Shown here: one piece after another, positions 23,822 to 31,433 of the stretch
Numbering within the stretch: position 1 is the stretch's first letter
Layout of the letters: each line of letters starts with the position of its first letter
NCBI GenBank assembly: GCA_938003965.1
Contig: CALKXI010000112.1
Span: 1-33,755, forward strand
Direction of reading: 5' to 3'
Length of the DNA: 33,755 bases
Origin: an uncultured Chlorobiales bacterium
GTDB lineage: Bacteria; Bacteroidota; Chlorobiia; Chlorobiales; Thermochlorobacteraceae
The notes under the pieces: model-generated
Databases searched by the model: none
What the model was told of the DNA's origin: nothing
The model's input: the letters and a program-made list of their open reading frames with translations, nothing else
Position numbers and translations under genes: made by a program

Positions 23822-24361
23822 TCAAGGACGATTGCCTTCTCGCTCACGAGCACGTTCGAGTGCCTCGGTAATGTCGCGCAAAAAGTCGCGCTCAAAGAGA
23901 ATCAAGTCTGCTACTTGTCGCGCCGAGAGCACTTGCCGAAACTCATCAAGGTATTTCGGCAACACATCGTTGACATTTTTCCGCTCTGCAACCACAGATT
24001 TGATTTCTTCATCGAGGTCTTTTTCGCTTGCATTGGATTGATGCAGTTCTTGCAATCGCCCCATTCGCTTTTGGAGATTTTGGACGGCGTCTGTGAGTTC
24101 GTCTTGATAGCGATTGTAACGCGGAAAGAACTTCATCGATTGCTCCTCCGACAGGTTCAACCGCTCGGTGAGTTTCCACATTTGCAGCTGCTTGATGCGC
24201 TTGGCGAGTTGCTCGCGCGGCATGCGCTGTCCGAATTGCTCGACGCGTTGTGGGCGTCGGTCTTGAAATCCTCCGTTGCGCTCTATCGGGCGATTTTGCG
24301 CCCACAAGGTCTCGGCACAAACCGTTACAATCACGATTAAAATGACATTCTGCGGTTTCAT
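23822..24361 (-). CDS. Secreted Spy/CpxP-like periplasmic protein
   Basis: This 179-aa protein starts at MKPQNVILIVIVTVCAETLWAQ in meaning, with a signal peptide of about 21 residues. The mature part is all-helical and rich in Arg, Gln and Glu, with LNLSEEQSMKFFPRYNRYQ and LSARQVADLILFERDFLRD, the two LTxxQ-like helices of the Spy/CpxP/heavy-metal-sensor (CnrX-type) group. Such proteins sense misfolded protein or metal in the periplasm. I chose the ATG at 24361 since it starts the signal peptide; the frame from 24409 runs into the preceding gene. It lies 16 bp after the anti-sigma gene, so the three genes form one operon. Confidence 0.8.
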   Translation of the reverse strand: MKPQNVILIVIVTVCAETLWAQNRPIERNGGFQDRRPQRVEQFGQRMPREQLAKRIKQLQMWKLTERLNLSEEQSMKFFPRYNRYQDELTDAVQNLQKRMGRLQELHQSNASEKDLDEEIKSVVAERKNVNDVLPKYLDEFRQVLSARQVADLILFERDFLRDITEALERAREREGNRP

Positions 24362-24377
24362 GTTTCTCCTCCGATGC

Positions 24378-24989
24378 TTACAGTGATTTGAAAAGCGATT
24401 CGACTTCATCTTCCGTAAGCACTTTGTAAGTTTGTTTTCTTGTTGGAATTTTACTTTCCAACCTGCTTAAAACTTCTTCCGCCTCGTGCTCCTCGATTTG
24501 CGACACAACAAGTTCAGGCGTTATGCCCATTGCAAAATGGCTCGTTGCGATGAGCGTTGCACTTTGTTCCTCGCTTTGTGTGCTGGTTTTTACAAGTTTG
24601 TTCTGACGCATGTTCTCGTCTAATTGCGCCGCAAAGATGACCAACAAAAGCGCCAGACTTGCACCCACCACGCCGCCTGCCCACTGCCAACGCGGCACTT
24701 CAACGAGCGACGCTAAATCCGATTTGAAGACTTCCCACCACGTGGTTTTTTTCGGCGTAACGCGCGCCAGCACTTGCTCAGAGAGCGTTTCAAAATACGC
24801 TTGGCTTGGTGCCTCAAAGGCACGATTGAGCGCAGGCGAGGTTTCCTCGATGAGCGATTTCATCTCGAGATACTCAGCCCGAAATGCCGCATCGGTCTCG
24901 ATTAGCCGCTCAATCTCCTTTGCCACGCTGGGCGACGATTTGCCCAAGATGAAATCAGGCAGTTCGTATCGATAGTCCTCGTAGGTCAT
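24378..24989 (-). CDS. Membrane anti-sigma-factor-like protein
   Basis: This is a single-pass protein of 203 aa. The N-terminal cytoplasmic part (1-100) is helical, with YELPDFILGKSSPSVAKEIE resembling the anti-sigma domain. One membrane helix follows (about 102-122, GGVVGASLALLLVIFAAQL), then a polar periplasmic tail of about 80 residues ending in EDEVESLFKSL. The zinc-binding HxxxCxxC of ZAS-type anti-sigma factors is absent. Its ATG overlaps the stop of the ECF sigma gene by 4 bp (24986-24989), the usual arrangement for a sigma/anti-sigma pair. Assignment rests mainly on this context plus topology. Confidence 0.75.
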   Translation of the reverse strand: MTYEDYRYELPDFILGKSSPSVAKEIERLIETDAAFRAEYLEMKSLIEETSPALNRAFEAPSQAYFETLSEQVLARVTPKKTTWWEVFKSDLASLVEVPRWQWAGGVVGASLALLLVIFAAQLDENMRQNKLVKTSTQSEEQSATLIATSHFAMGITPELVVSQIEEHEAEEVLSRLESKIPTRKQTYKVLTEDEVESLFKSL

Positions 24990-25570
24990 GGTTCGTTTTT
25001 CAAGGCTCGTTTCAAATACGCACTTACTTTTTTGAAGGCGTGAAAGTAATTGGCTTTCAGCCCGCCAACGCTTCCACCGACGATGTTGGCAATTTCCTCA
25101 AATGTGAGTTCGTCGTAGTAGCGCATCACAAACACGGCGCGTTGCTTTTCAGGAAGCGAAGCGATTGCCGCCTCGATAGCTTGACGCTCCTCAGCGCGCT
25201 CTAATTCTTCATCAGGTCTTTTGCTATCGCCTTTGATGGTGGCATGATCGGCTTCGAGCGCATCGAGCGATTCAGCATGTCGTAAAGCCTTTGCGCGCAA
25301 GAAGTTCAAACTTTCGTTTGTGGCAATTTTATATGCCCAAGTCGAGAACTGCGCTTCTTCCTGAAAGTTTGGCAACGCACGAAAAATTTTAAGGAACACG
25401 GTTTGGGTTACATCGTCGGCGTCGTCATGCGTGTTGAGCAGACGCCTGCAAACCCAATAAATCGGCTCGCGGTGTCGGCGCAAGAGTTCGGCAAAGGCTT
25501 TTTCTTTTTGTGCCGCTGTGCCGCCCTTGAATTCCGCAATAAGTTCACCATCGGTTTTTTCAGGATTCAT
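24986..25570 (-). CDS. ECF-type RNA polymerase sigma factor
   Basis: This 194-aa protein has only regions 2 and 4, as in group 4 sigma factors. Region 2 includes FAELLRRHREPIYWVCRRLL, DDADDVTQTVFLKIFRALPN and FSTWAYKIATNESLNFLRAK. Region 4 includes IASLPEKQRAVFVMRYYDEL and FEEIANIVGGSVGGLKANYF. A Glu- and Asp-rich linker separates them. It heads a three-gene operon with the membrane anti-sigma-like protein and the secreted Spy-like protein. It probably directs a cell-envelope stress regulon that may include its own operon. I saw no clear ECF promoter upstream. Confidence 0.93.
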   Translation of the reverse strand: MNPEKTDGELIAEFKGGTAAQKEKAFAELLRRHREPIYWVCRRLLNTHDDADDVTQTVFLKIFRALPNFQEEAQFSTWAYKIATNESLNFLRAKALRHAESLDALEADHATIKGDSKRPDEELERAEERQAIEAAIASLPEKQRAVFVMRYYDELTFEEIANIVGGSVGGLKANYFHAFKKVSAYLKRALKNEP

Positions 25571-25657
25571 TGCGCATTATTGCTGCGTCTCAATTAGCAA
25601 TGTTTTCGCACCTTACACTGTGTTAGACAGTTCAGACTCAAAAAGGTTTAATCGGAT

Positions 25658-25948
25658 TCAGGATTTCGGCGGGTCATCTTCGAGCACGCCGCCGTGCAAG
25701 CGAATATGCGGATTGTGCGACTCTGAGGTGCGCTCGACCCAGACTTCTTTACCTGCCTTTCGCGCTTGTTCATTTTGCAAAACATGCACACGATTTTTAG
25801 CCAAAGCAATGACTTCACGCGCAAAATCAAGGTTATGTTTATCGGCTTCGGTTGCGGTTTCGTCGCGCACTTTCGAGGCAAGGCTTTCGCATTTTTCAAG
25901 TAGCACTTCGGCGATGGTCATCAGTTCAAGAGAATTTTCACTTTGCAT
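25658..25948 (-). CDS. Small hypothetical helical protein, 96 aa
   Basis: The first 60 residues form two amphipathic helices (LMTIAEVLLEKCESLASKVR and LDFAREVIALAKNRVHVLQN). They are followed by a basic stretch and an unstructured tail (HIRLHGGVLEDDPPKS). There is no membrane segment, signal peptide or known motif. It sits alone between the ECF operon (87 bp away) and mnmE (96 bp away), on the same strand as both. Coding evidence is limited to reading-frame length and composition. Confidence 0.6.
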   Translation of the reverse strand: MQSENSLELMTIAEVLLEKCESLASKVRDETATEADKHNLDFAREVIALAKNRVHVLQNEQARKAGKEVWVERTSESHNPHIRLHGGVLEDDPPKS

Positions 25949-26044
25949 GGTGTTTGCTTTGGTTTGAGTTTGCGTGGGGTGCTGAACTGAAATTTACGAT
26001 TTAATTCAGGTTAATATCTTCTCTTGTGAGTATTTCATGCCACA

Positions 26045-27436
26045 TCATTTCCCAATACAAAACTTGGCAAAAATGTTGTTGAGAATATCATCGGTCGAGA
26101 CTTTTCCGGTGATGGTTCCGATATGATGTAGCGCGTCGCGCAAATCGGACGCCACAAGTTCGGTTGGCGCATGGTGCGCCACTTGCGCTTCGGCTTCGGC
26201 TAAACTTTGAAGCGCGTTGCGAATCGCCTCATAATGGCGAAGGTTGGTGAGCATGATGCTTCCTTCGGAAAGTTTTTCCGCGCCAACAGCAAGCGACTTC
26301 ATTGCTGTTTTCAACTCTGAAATTCCCTCGCGCGTCAGTGCTGAAATTTTCACCACTTCGGCATTTCTTATCGTTATTTCCGCTTCGGGTTTTCTATCGC
26401 ACTTATTGAGCACGAGCAAGAATTTCGCTTCCAAATATTTTTCCTTGAGTGCCTGAATCTCCTTGATTTCATTAGGGTCTACAGGCTTGGAGGCATCGAT
26501 GAGATAGAGAATCAAGTCGGCTTCTTGAATTTTTTCGTAACTGCGTTTAATGCCTTCGCCCTCGATTTGGTCGCCTGTTGTGCGAAGCCCAGCCGTATCG
26601 ATGAGTTTGAACAAGACGCCGTCGATGACGAGACTTTCCTCGATGTAGTCGCGCGTGGTGCCTGCGATGTCGCTGACAATCGCGCGTTCTTTTCCGAGCA
26701 GTGCGTTCAGCAAAGTGGATTTGCCCGCGTTTGGTCTGCCAACGATAGCGGTTCGCACGCCTTCTTGCACGAGTTTTCCAAACTTGAACGAATCGGCAAG
26801 TTCCGTCAGCGTTTTTTTCAGTTCGCTCATTTTGGCTTTGAGTTCATCACGGCTTTGAAACTCGACGTCTTCTTCGCCGAAGTCGAGCTCGAGCTCGAGC
26901 ATTGAGCAAGCATTCAGCAGGTCTTCGCGCAGGGTTGATAGTTTTTTGGAAAGGTCACCTTTGAGATGCGAGAGCGCGGAGCGATAAGCGGCATTGGTTT
27001 TGGCGTGAATCATTTCGCCAATAGCTTCGGCTTGAACAAGGTCAATTCGTCCGTTGAGAAAGGCACGGCGTGTAAATTCACCTGCTTCTGCCAATCGGCA
27101 ACCTGCCTCGAGCAAGGTTTCAAGAACGGTTTGCGTTACAATCACGCCGCCATGGCAATTAAACTCGACCGAATCTTCCATCGTGAAAGAGCGCGGCGAC
27201 TTATAGACGATTGCTATGACTTCATCGACCATTTCGCCGTTGGCATCAATAATTCGTCCGTAATGCGCTGTGTGAGAGTCGGCAGTTTGAAATGAGAATG
27301 ATTTATCGCTGGCTTTTCGGAAGACTTTATCGGCGATTTCCAGCACGCCCTTGCCGCTCATACGCACGATTGAAATAGCACTTTCGCCCACTGCGGTTGC
27401 AATCGCGGCAATTGGCTCTTGTTGAAGAATGTTCAT
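26045..27436 (-). CDS. mnmE: tRNA modification GTPase MnmE (TrmE)
   Basis: MnmE, with MnmG, installs the aminomethyl-type group on U34 of certain tRNAs. The 463-aa protein has an N-terminal THF-binding domain starting MNILQQEPIAAIATAVGESA, a helical domain, and the inserted G domain: GRPNAGKST at 233-241, DIAGTTRD (G2), DTAGLR (G3) and NKCD (G4). It ends in the conserved FCIGK, whose Cys is needed for activity. The start at 27436 gives the standard N-terminus; the longer frame from 27559 runs into the upstream ferredoxin promoter region. mnmG is not in the window. It is divergent from the ferredoxin gene with a 137-bp gap. Confidence 0.97.
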   Translation of the reverse strand: MNILQQEPIAAIATAVGESAISIVRMSGKGVLEIADKVFRKASDKSFSFQTADSHTAHYGRIIDANGEMVDEVIAIVYKSPRSFTMEDSVEFNCHGGVIVTQTVLETLLEAGCRLAEAGEFTRRAFLNGRIDLVQAEAIGEMIHAKTNAAYRSALSHLKGDLSKKLSTLREDLLNACSMLELELDFGEEDVEFQSRDELKAKMSELKKTLTELADSFKFGKLVQEGVRTAIVGRPNAGKSTLLNALLGKERAIVSDIAGTTRDYIEESLVIDGVLFKLIDTAGLRTTGDQIEGEGIKRSYEKIQEADLILYLIDASKPVDPNEIKEIQALKEKYLEAKFLLVLNKCDRKPEAEITIRNAEVVKISALTREGISELKTAMKSLAVGAEKLSEGSIMLTNLRHYEAIRNALQSLAEAEAQVAHHAPTELVASDLRDALHHIGTITGKVSTDDILNNIFAKFCIGK

Positions 27437-27573
27437 TGTGAATTTGACTTGTGAATTAATCGACCATAGCGACTTCGCCCGCCCCGCGAGAATTTCGGAA
27501 CGTATTGAAAAGCCCTTATATTCATTGTGGAAATAGTTTTCTACAACCATTAACCACAACGGAGGACACTGCT

Positions 27574-27894
27574 ATGGCAGCAGCCGTGAAAAAGCGTGTG
27601 AAGAACAAGTACGATATTATCGAGAACTTGTGCATCGCATGCGGATTCTGTTTAGACCAATGTCCGCCCAAAGTTAACGCCATTGGCGTGAAACTTTACG
27701 GCGACGTGCAAGAAGGCGGGTTCCGATACTACATCGACCAAAAAGCCTGCATTTCTTGCCAACTTTGTTTTGATGCTGATGCTTGCCCTTCTGGCGCCCT
27801 TATTGAGGTTCGTCCCGAAGGCGATATACTTGACTTCCGCTTCACGCCTGAAAAGCGGCTTGAACTTTACGACAAGCCCTTCTTTGCGCGATAA
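27574..27894 (+). CDS. 2[4Fe-4S] ferredoxin-like protein
   Basis: This soluble 106-aa electron carrier has two clusters. The first is C20-C23-C26-C30 (CIACGFCLDQCPP). The second is C59-C62-C65-C71 (CISCQLCFDADACPSGA), with five residues instead of three before the last Cys. A 28-residue spacer between the clusters includes an aromatic GGFRYYIDQ segment. About 30 residues follow the last cluster (DILDFRFTPEKRLELYDKPF). The ATG at 27574 follows GGAGG at 27561-27565; the longer frame from 27505 adds 23 residues without support. It has its own terminator. I cannot match it to a specific Chlorobi ferredoxin, so partners are unknown. Confidence 0.9.
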   Translation: MAAAVKKRVKNKYDIIENLCIACGFCLDQCPPKVNAIGVKLYGDVQEGGFRYYIDQKACISCQLCFDADACPSGALIEVRPEGDILDFRFTPEKRLELYDKPFFAR

Positions 27895-27915
27895 GCCAAC
27901 ATCAAGCGAAAAGCA

Positions 27916-27942
27916 AAACGGACGCTCAAGCAGCGTCCGTTT
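27916..27942. terminator. Bidirectional intrinsic terminator
   Basis: A perfect 11-bp stem is formed by AAACGGACGCT (27916-27926) and AGCGTCCGTTT (27932-27942) with a five-base loop. It is followed on the + strand by a T-rich stretch (ATGTTTTATG) and preceded by A-rich sequence. It sits between the ends of two convergent genes, the ferredoxin (stop 27894) and the T9SS protein (stop 27980), and can stop both. Confidence 0.9.
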
Positions 27943-27979
27943 ATGTTTTATGCCGATTCTGGAATCCCTCCGCTAAAAC

Positions 27980-30535
27980 TTACTTCACCAAAAACATCTT
28001 TCTCGTTTGCGTAAAGTTTTGCGTTTCTAATCGGTAGAAATAAACGCCGCTCGAGAGTGCCGTTGCGTTGAACTCAGCACGGTAGCGTCCTGCATTTTGA
28101 CGTGCATTCACAAGGGTTGCCACTTCGCGCCCCAAGACATCAAAGACGCGCAATTTCACTTCACTCGGCGTGGCAAGTTCGTATTGAATTGTGGTCGTTG
28201 GATTGAACGGGTTTGGGTAGTTTTGTTCCAACGCGAATTGATAGGGCTTATTCGGCTCTGCGTTGGTCGAGAGTGTGCCTTGTGTGAGCGAAATATCATC
28301 GATAAGCCAACCGAACCCGCCACCGGTTGCGCCGCTTAGCAGTCGGAAGCGCGTTACAATCGTGTCGGTGTTGAAGGCGAAAAGCGGAATAATTTTTTCA
28401 AACCACACATTTTGCCCTGCCGCCCATTCGGGGTGCGTGTTGCGCGAAAGGGTTAAGACAGGCGACCATGTTGCGCCACGATTTTTTGAAATTTCCACGA
28501 CGCCCGAATCATTTGTGCCTGAACGGCAAATTGTCCAGAAGCGCAACTCTCCGCCGTTGAGCAGTCGCGTTTGCGGAATGTAGGCAGAAGCATCGAGGTT
28601 TGCGCCGTAGTTCAGCGCACCAAACGACCATGTGCTTTGATAGGCTAATGTATTTGTGCTATCCCACGCAAAATCTTCCACGACGCTTTGGCGACTTGTT
28701 TCAAAGGTTTCAGTGTAGTTCGCATTTCGAACGATGCCGCCGCGAACGATGGGCGTCGAGCGTGGCTCACCTACGGCATTGATATTTTGTGGTGCGCTGC
28801 CGATAAACTGTGCAACATAGTTGTAGTTCGGAATTGGTCGACGTGGCGGCGTGTCGGTGAAGGTAAAACTTCTTCCCGTGTCAGTTGTTGAAAGGTTCAG
28901 TTCCACAATCAAGTTTTGTGGTTGTGGACTAAGACGATAAAGACGCAGTCCGTTCAAATTGTGGAGCGTGGTGCCGTCGTCGTGAAGGGTTGGTGCAGTG
29001 AGGCGCACCACAACCGTGCTTTCATTGCTTCGAGCATCTATCGCTGGTGCGGCGGCGGGTCGGGGCGAGCCGCCAACGGTAACCGTTCTTGCCACAGGGA
29101 AGCCTGAATCTTCTAAATCGGGGTTATGCGCGTAGATGATGTAATTCACAGTTGAATACTGCGTTAAGCCTGTGTCGCTAAATGTGATGGTCTGGTTCGG
29201 TTGCGCATTTGAGAATGCTGTAATCAGTTGATTGTTGCGGAAGAGCAAAATTTCAAGGTTGCTAATTGTGCCGCCGCCAACAGTGATGGCGGGATTCGTC
29301 CATTGCAGTTGAACGGAAGTTGGCGTTTGGAAGTCGCTTGTTGCTCGCACGTTTTTGACTTCCTCGACTTTGGTTACTTGCCAGCCCATAATGCCAAGGG
29401 CTTTCCAGTCGGCGAATTTGAGCGTATCGCGCACGCCTGAGGCAAGGTTTGGGTCCATGATGCCGATTTTGCGGTCGGGAAGCGGCACGTTGGTGCGCTG
29501 TGCATCGTCGCGCCAGTGCGAGGCTTGCTGACCGTCGCCGCCAGTGCGGTCGCCGCGTGCGGTCGAGACTTCCCATTCGCGCGTGCCGTCCCAAAAAACT
29601 TGGTCGCCGCCGTTTGGGCTTGGTCCGGGCGTATTCACGCGCTGAGCGGTTGTGAAGGTTTGCAAGTTGGTTACTGCACCGGGACGGAATCGGAAGAAAT
29701 CCCATGTGCGCATGAAGTTCGTGTTTGCACCAATCACTGAGACGAATCCTAACGCATGTCCGATTTCGTGAACGGCAACCGCATCGAAGTCGGTTTGTCC
29801 GGGCGAAATGCCGTTGCTTGGGTCAAGGTCGAACGGGAAATTGGAATTAAACCCAATGCTGGGCACGGTGCTTAATTGATTTCCGTTAGCGTTCAAAATG
29901 CCGAGGGCTTGAAGGTTGGGCGTTGTGCCAGAGGGCAATGGGTTTGCCGCGCCTGCGGTGTTCGGAACTGGTTGCGGAATGGCATTGTAAATCGGCGCGT
30001 AGCCCGGCGCACGCGCAATGAGCGAATCGGCAAAGCGACGCACCGTGTAGCCTGAAAGCGATACCACCGCCGAACTCGTTGAACCTAACACGCCTGGACC
30101 CCATGGCGAGCCGAATCGCGTTGGACCGTAGTCGACATCAATCACCACTGTAATCGGATTGGCAAGGAAATTTTCTAATCGCTCGGCGGCAGCTTCGAAG
30201 GCGGCAACGGCATCAGGAAACTGCAACAGTTGTGGCGTGCCGCGCAAAATAATGTCAAGCCCTTGTCCTTCTGTGCGTCTTCCGATGGTGTTTTGCAAGA
30301 CAATCATTCCGACTTTTGCTTTCGCTTCTTCGAGGGCTTTTGCTTCTTGCGCTGAGCGCGTGAATTGGCGACACGAGGAGTTTCCATTTTCGTCAATGAA
30401 GCGCACGAACTCGACATGTTCGATTTCGCTAATGTTTGGCTCTTGGGTTAGACTTTGCGCCGGTGCCAGTTGCGGCAAGAGCAGTTGCGGCAGAAATAAA
30501 AAGAGGGAGAGAAGCAGTTTTCCCTGTGCTTTCAT
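27980..30535 (-). CDS. Secreted zinc metalloprotease with T9SS sorting domain
   Basis: This is an 851-aa extracellular protein exported by a signal peptide (1-27, with FLFLPQLLLPQLAPAQS) and then by the type IX system. The protease domain (about 60-390) carries HEIGHALGF at 256-264, the zinc-binding HExxH of gluzincin/metzincin type, matching what I recall of the NF038122 metalloprotease group. Two fibronectin-III-like domains follow (about 395-600). Then comes a jelly-roll-like region (about 615-765), with the end of the fold in GGFGWLIDDISL. The C-terminal 80 residues are the sorting domain: NYPNPFNPTTTIQYELA, LRVFDVLGREVATLV and a final basic KMFLVK. No propeptide boundary can be set. Substrate unknown. 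Confidence 0.9.
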   Translation of the reverse strand: MKAQGKLLLSLFLFLPQLLLPQLAPAQSLTQEPNISEIEHVEFVRFIDENGNSSCRQFTRSAQEAKALEEAKAKVGMIVLQNTIGRRTEGQGLDIILRGTPQLLQFPDAVAAFEAAAERLENFLANPITVVIDVDYGPTRFGSPWGPGVLGSTSSAVVSLSGYTVRRFADSLIARAPGYAPIYNAIPQPVPNTAGAANPLPSGTTPNLQALGILNANGNQLSTVPSIGFNSNFPFDLDPSNGISPGQTDFDAVAVHEIGHALGFVSVIGANTNFMRTWDFFRFRPGAVTNLQTFTTAQRVNTPGPSPNGGDQVFWDGTREWEVSTARGDRTGGDGQQASHWRDDAQRTNVPLPDRKIGIMDPNLASGVRDTLKFADWKALGIMGWQVTKVEEVKNVRATSDFQTPTSVQLQWTNPAITVGGGTISNLEILLFRNNQLITAFSNAQPNQTITFSDTGLTQYSTVNYIIYAHNPDLEDSGFPVARTVTVGGSPRPAAAPAIDARSNESTVVVRLTAPTLHDDGTTLHNLNGLRLYRLSPQPQNLIVELNLSTTDTGRSFTFTDTPPRRPIPNYNYVAQFIGSAPQNINAVGEPRSTPIVRGGIVRNANYTETFETSRQSVVEDFAWDSTNTLAYQSTWSFGALNYGANLDASAYIPQTRLLNGGELRFWTICRSGTNDSGVVEISKNRGATWSPVLTLSRNTHPEWAAGQNVWFEKIIPLFAFNTDTIVTRFRLLSGATGGGFGWLIDDISLTQGTLSTNAEPNKPYQFALEQNYPNPFNPTTTIQYELATPSEVKLRVFDVLGREVATLVNARQNAGRYRAEFNATALSSGVYFYRLETQNFTQTRKMFLVK

Positions 30536-30658
30536 AGCAGTCTTTCCTTTGTTGGTTTATGTTGTTTTGGTGCGTTGCCGCAATTTTGGATAGCGACAGA
30601 TCAACGAAAAATGTAATCAAGAAATGTTCAAACGCCTAAAAATAATTCCCGACTGTGG

Positions 30659-31276
30659 CTATCCTTTCTCTGAAAGGGCTTTGAGTTTGAAACTTTGGCG
30701 ATGAATCGCGCATCGTCCGTATCGCTTAATGGCGTCGATGTGTTCGCGCGTGGCGTAGCCGACATGATTAGCGAAGCCGTATTGCGGATAGTCGGCGTCC
30801 AACAACTTCATTAACTTATCGCGGTAGTCCTTTGCCAAAATTGACGCGGCGGCGATTGAGAACACTTTTGAATCGCCTTTCACAACTGTTTCAAAAGCAA
30901 TCGGTAGCATAGGCTTGAAGTGATTGCCATCAATGAAAAGAAAATCGGGCAGAGGTGCGAGCGATTCTACCGCTCGATTCATGGCTTGCATGGTCGCGTT
31001 GAAAATGTTGAGTCTATCAATTTCGCTTGGCGAGACTTCGGCAATCGCGTAACACTGTGCCGATTGCTTAATCGCATCGGCGAGTTCTTCGCGCAAGGCA
31101 GGCGCAAGTTGTTTGGAGTCACTAACTTTTTGCAAAATGCCTTTCGGCTCATAGCCACGCTCAAACACGACTGCGGCGGCAACGACTGCACCCGCCAAGC
31201 ACCCGCGCCCAACTTCATCAACGCCCGCAATGTGCGAATAGACGCGCCAATACGGCTGTTCAAACTCGGTTTTCAT
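30659..31276 (-). CDS. rnhB: Ribonuclease HII
   Basis: RNase HII cleaves RNA in RNA-DNA hybrids, including single misinserted ribonucleotides. The 205-aa protein has the type 2 motif AGVDEVGRGCLAGAVVAA (catalytic D20 and E21), FLFIDGNHF and VKGDSKVFSIAAASILAKDYR, plus the late TREHIDAIKRYGRCAIHRQSF. The ATG at 31276 is the only sensible start. It is divergent from the lysine aminotransferase gene. The 123 bp between it and the metalloprotease gene shows no clear terminator. Confidence 0.96.
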   Translation of the reverse strand: MKTEFEQPYWRVYSHIAGVDEVGRGCLAGAVVAAAVVFERGYEPKGILQKVSDSKQLAPALREELADAIKQSAQCYAIAEVSPSEIDRLNIFNATMQAMNRAVESLAPLPDFLFIDGNHFKPMLPIAFETVVKGDSKVFSIAAASILAKDYRDKLMKLLDADYPQYGFANHVGYATREHIDAIKRYGRCAIHRQSFKLKALSEKG

Positions 31277-31433
31277 TTTCCAAATTGAAATGACGATTTT
31301 TCTTTGCGAAGCGCGAAAACATCTCTAACTTACTAAGCCAATAATGACTGGCATACAACTACAAATCTCACGCAGTTCATGCGTTTCCTTCAAACAGTCT
31401 TAACATTTGCCAACGCTAAACAGAACTTGACAG

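Noticed and set aside
26882-26901. GAGCTC-rich short repeat in mnmE
   Set aside because: It is only the codon pattern for a Glu-Leu-Glu-Leu stretch in the helical domain; no non-coding meaning is needed.
27437-27573. Promoter for the ferredoxin in the gap before it
   Set aside because: TATATT and TAGTTTTC are present but no -35 or -33 element at proper distance was found, so I make no call.
29262-29705. 147-codon minus-strand frame, Arg- and His-rich, inside the T9SS protease
   Set aside because: It is out of frame with the protease on the same strand; the protease frame carries HEIGHALGF and is clearly the coding one.
31262-31300. Inverted repeat around the rnhB start (TCATTT / AAATGA) as an operator
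   Set aside because: The stem is only 6 bp, AT-rich and overlaps the start codon; chance is the simpler explanation.
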